NCBI GenBank assembly: GCA_963691815.1
Contig: OY829667.1
Coordinates: 9,222,321 to 9,286,320, forward strand
Direction of reading: 5' to 3'
From: Echiichthys vipera
Taxonomy: Eukaryota > Chordata > Actinopteri > Perciformes > Trachinidae
DNA: 64,000 nucleotides
The translations under genes were made by a program, and so were the position numbers. This document shows, in pieces, positions 61,901 through 64,000 of this stretch (within the stretch, counting starts at the first letter, position 1; every line of letters begins with the position of its first letter). The notes under the pieces are model-generated. The model ran no database searches, was not told the DNA's origin, and saw only the letters and a program-made list of their open reading frames with translations.

Positions 61901-64000
61901 GGCTGCAGGGGCACGTCAACAACACGTAAGTTCGTATTGGTATTTTATATTAACACCTGAAATGATGAAGGCTCTTGTAAATGACAAGGTAGTACAAAAT
62001 TTAAACCATACATTGGTGTTTAACTTCTACCTCTGTACCTAAGGTTTCATTAAACTTATTTCATTCTTTTAACAAAACGGACCAAAACACTGATAAATTG
62101 GAATTTCTTTGGTCGATAATAATAATCACAATAACAATAATAATAATTATAAACAAATGACTAAGCTTGTTTTACGATAAAGTTAGTCAGTGCTAAAATG
62201 TAAAATACATCGAGTTGGCTGGATAAATTTGTTGAAAAGTGAATTTTCAATTGCATTTTTTTGTGATATTTTTTTTTGGGGGGGGTCTTTTTTATGCATT
62301 TATGTCTTAGTACAGCTGAAGATTGACAAGAAATGGGGGGGGGGGGGGGTGACATGCAGCAAAAGTGACAAGTTAAAGTCACACCCACTCTACCAGCTGA
62401 GCTTCTGGGCAGGTTCTACAAGATGTCCTAGACATATTTCTTGCACACTGCAAAAGGCAATACAAATGTGTCTAGAATTGAAATCATTAAATGTGCTACC
62501 ACAGCACTGCAGTTATGGCAGCTGCTTTACTTCCACCTACAACCCCGGGTTACTCTATGGATTCACTCCTCAGTCCAGTACTGCTGTGCAAATGCTGGAC
62601 TCTCTTTGAAAGCGCAGTTCCCATTATTGTAACGCATCTTGCATTTCTTAGACTCATAAATCAACTTGTTACAGTAAAATCACTTCCTCAGAGTTAAACC
62701 GAATCTTGGAAGCAGCTCTGTCAGTAAAGAGGTATGGTCGGACCTCTCTATGGTTGCCAAACTCACTGACCGTAACATACACAATCAGACAGTGCAATTA
62801 TAATAAAAGTTTCCTGGCCACAGCTGTGGGATTAGGTTTAACGGCTGTCACTCTTGACGTCTTTTACAACTCGCAACACAAGCGGCAAAGATTGGAGCCG
62901 AGATGAGGAAAGAGATGACATTTCATGATAATCGCCAAAAAAAAGCCTTTTCATGTCGTCTATAATGCTTGCACTTTTAAAGAAGGGGGAATACGCCTGT
63001 CAATTTGGCTTTGTAAGAAAAAAAAGACAAAGTGCGCTTTTTATTGAAGTCACTTGTTTTTCCTAAAAGCACAAATCATCCATCTGGAGAAAATGAAGAG
63101 GACTTTATGAGAGGAAGTCTTGAGTTTAACTATAGATTTTTGTGCCTCCTTCATTAAAAAAAAGAGGGAAAAAACCTCAGGAGAAACCAAAGCGTGACGT
63201 ATTCATCACTCTTCCATCTGTTTACCTAGCTGCCATTTTTCTCATTTTGTCTGGCTTTGTCCTTCTCGCAGTCTGTTTCTTTCGCTCTTTGGCAGTCGAC
63301 CATCATCTCCGATCACTGTCCCGCTCTGAGGCTGTTTTCTCTTTCTGGTCTCTACAGAAAACATCAACATGCCAACTGCCTCCACAGGAGCGATGCTGAC
63401 AATCGTCAAAGATAATCAAAAAATACCTCTAAGGTTTCACTGTATTTGTAGAAATCCACAGGAAAACTATTCTCTCTTATTACCGTCACCATGGTGACGA
63501 TATTTTCACCCTTGTCAGTGTATCTGTGGTCAGCAGGCTATCTCAGAATAATGTGAAGTGTTTGTATAAAGTATAAATTAGACTTGTAGCAATATTTGAC
63601 TTACTGTAAGGTTGAGGAATGCTCAGGAAATGACTGATTTTTTTTTTTTTTTTTTAAATGAATCTGGAAATCATTTATATTTAAGTGTATTTGTAAAATG
63701 CAGAATAGTTCATTCATTTCAAGTGGCATATAGTAACACCTCCACTTTTTCACCCACACTTCTCGCCCCTTGAGCTCTCTTCAGCCTTCTTGCCAGACTG
63801 ACTGCGTGACAATTGTATTGCACTGTGGACTGCAGTTAAATCTTTAGCTCAAAAGGGTGATGTTACCCTAATGATAAACTATACGGCCGGCAACTTGATT
63901 AAAGAAATAAATAGACACAGAGCAACTGGTTCCCCGTGAGCCAGTGGTGTGTTTACACCATGACAGGTTGTACGCTGTCAGGTTTTGTCAGGTTTTGCTA
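58949..64000 (+). other. nwd2: nwd2 downstream intron, incomplete at right edge
   Basis: After the donor GTAACTGG nothing resembling the next NWD2 segment appears up to the window end, so at least 5 kb of the following intron is present. It holds a tRNA-like SINE relic on the minus strand (about 62250-62420), two G homopolymers (62278-62285 and 62335-62349) and A/T-rich unique sequence. The open frames here are short, lack splice context and show no family resemblance. Confidence 0.7.
62250..62420 (-). mobile_element. tRNA-derived SINE relic with G homopolymers
   Basis: On the minus strand, CAGCTGGTAGAGTGGGTG is a degraded tRNA-like A-box region. It is followed by GCTGCATGTCACC, a G/C homopolymer (62335-62349), and a tail CTTCAGCTGTACTAAGAC, all in the order of a common fish SINE-like repeat. 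Confidence 0.55.

Overview
The window looks like chromosomal DNA of a bony fish, probably a percomorph-type teleost. The reasons are long (CA)n/(TG)n tracts every few kilobases, many short DNA-transposon relics and SINE/LINE fragments of kinds that I recognise as common in fish, AT-rich non-coding sequence, and one vertebrate gene with spliced exons and GT/AG introns. Nothing suggests bacterial, plasmid or viral DNA: there are no operons, no CRISPR array and no rRNA or tRNA gene.

The only gene I can support is the 5' end of nwd2 (NACHT and WD repeat domain-containing 2) on the + strand. Coding exon A (50075-50222, residues 1-49) and coding exon B (58860-58948, residues 50-79) are joined by an 8.6 kb phase-1 intron with consensus splice sites. 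The joined frame starts M-W-P and runs into the first half of a DUF4062-type domain. The rest of the gene (NACHT and WD40 parts) lies beyond the right edge. A CpG-rich block at 48697-48930 ends in a donor-like GTGAGC and is the best candidate for the promoter and non-coding first exon. A good acceptor at 50051-50053, 21 bp before the start codon, supports an upstream non-coding exon.

Region 1-48.7 kb reads as gene-poor upstream sequence, a mosaic of repeat relics separated by apparently unique DNA. Repeat families seen more than once inside the window are: a 'CCTGGTAC' family (about 938-1565, 12439-12750, 17725-18510, 34471-34960, 37216-37585); a second family (5505-6170, 14637-15200); a third (6236-6410, 20370-20960, 39160-39430); a fourth (17361-17722 plus 18511-18603, 26690-26870, 43975-44150); and a fifth (43484-43962, 6700-6840). 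Single elements include a LINE 3' fragment with clear target-site duplications (9255-9513), a mariner-like relic with the end of a DDE transposase (51869-52460), a tRNA-derived SINE (39655-39840), and a short element with 53 bp inverted ends (25463-25679).

Tandem repeats include (GATA)n at 17481-17617, a 19 bp GC-rich minisatellite at 20511-20707, and a 21-22 bp T/G-rich minisatellite at about 47895-48520, just upstream of the CpG-rich block. The last produces the longest open reading frame in the window (359 codons), which I judge to be non-coding.

I do not see a new biological system. The most interesting items are the nwd2 5' structure with its nearby repeats, the nested and rearranged transposon copies, and the fold-back structures.
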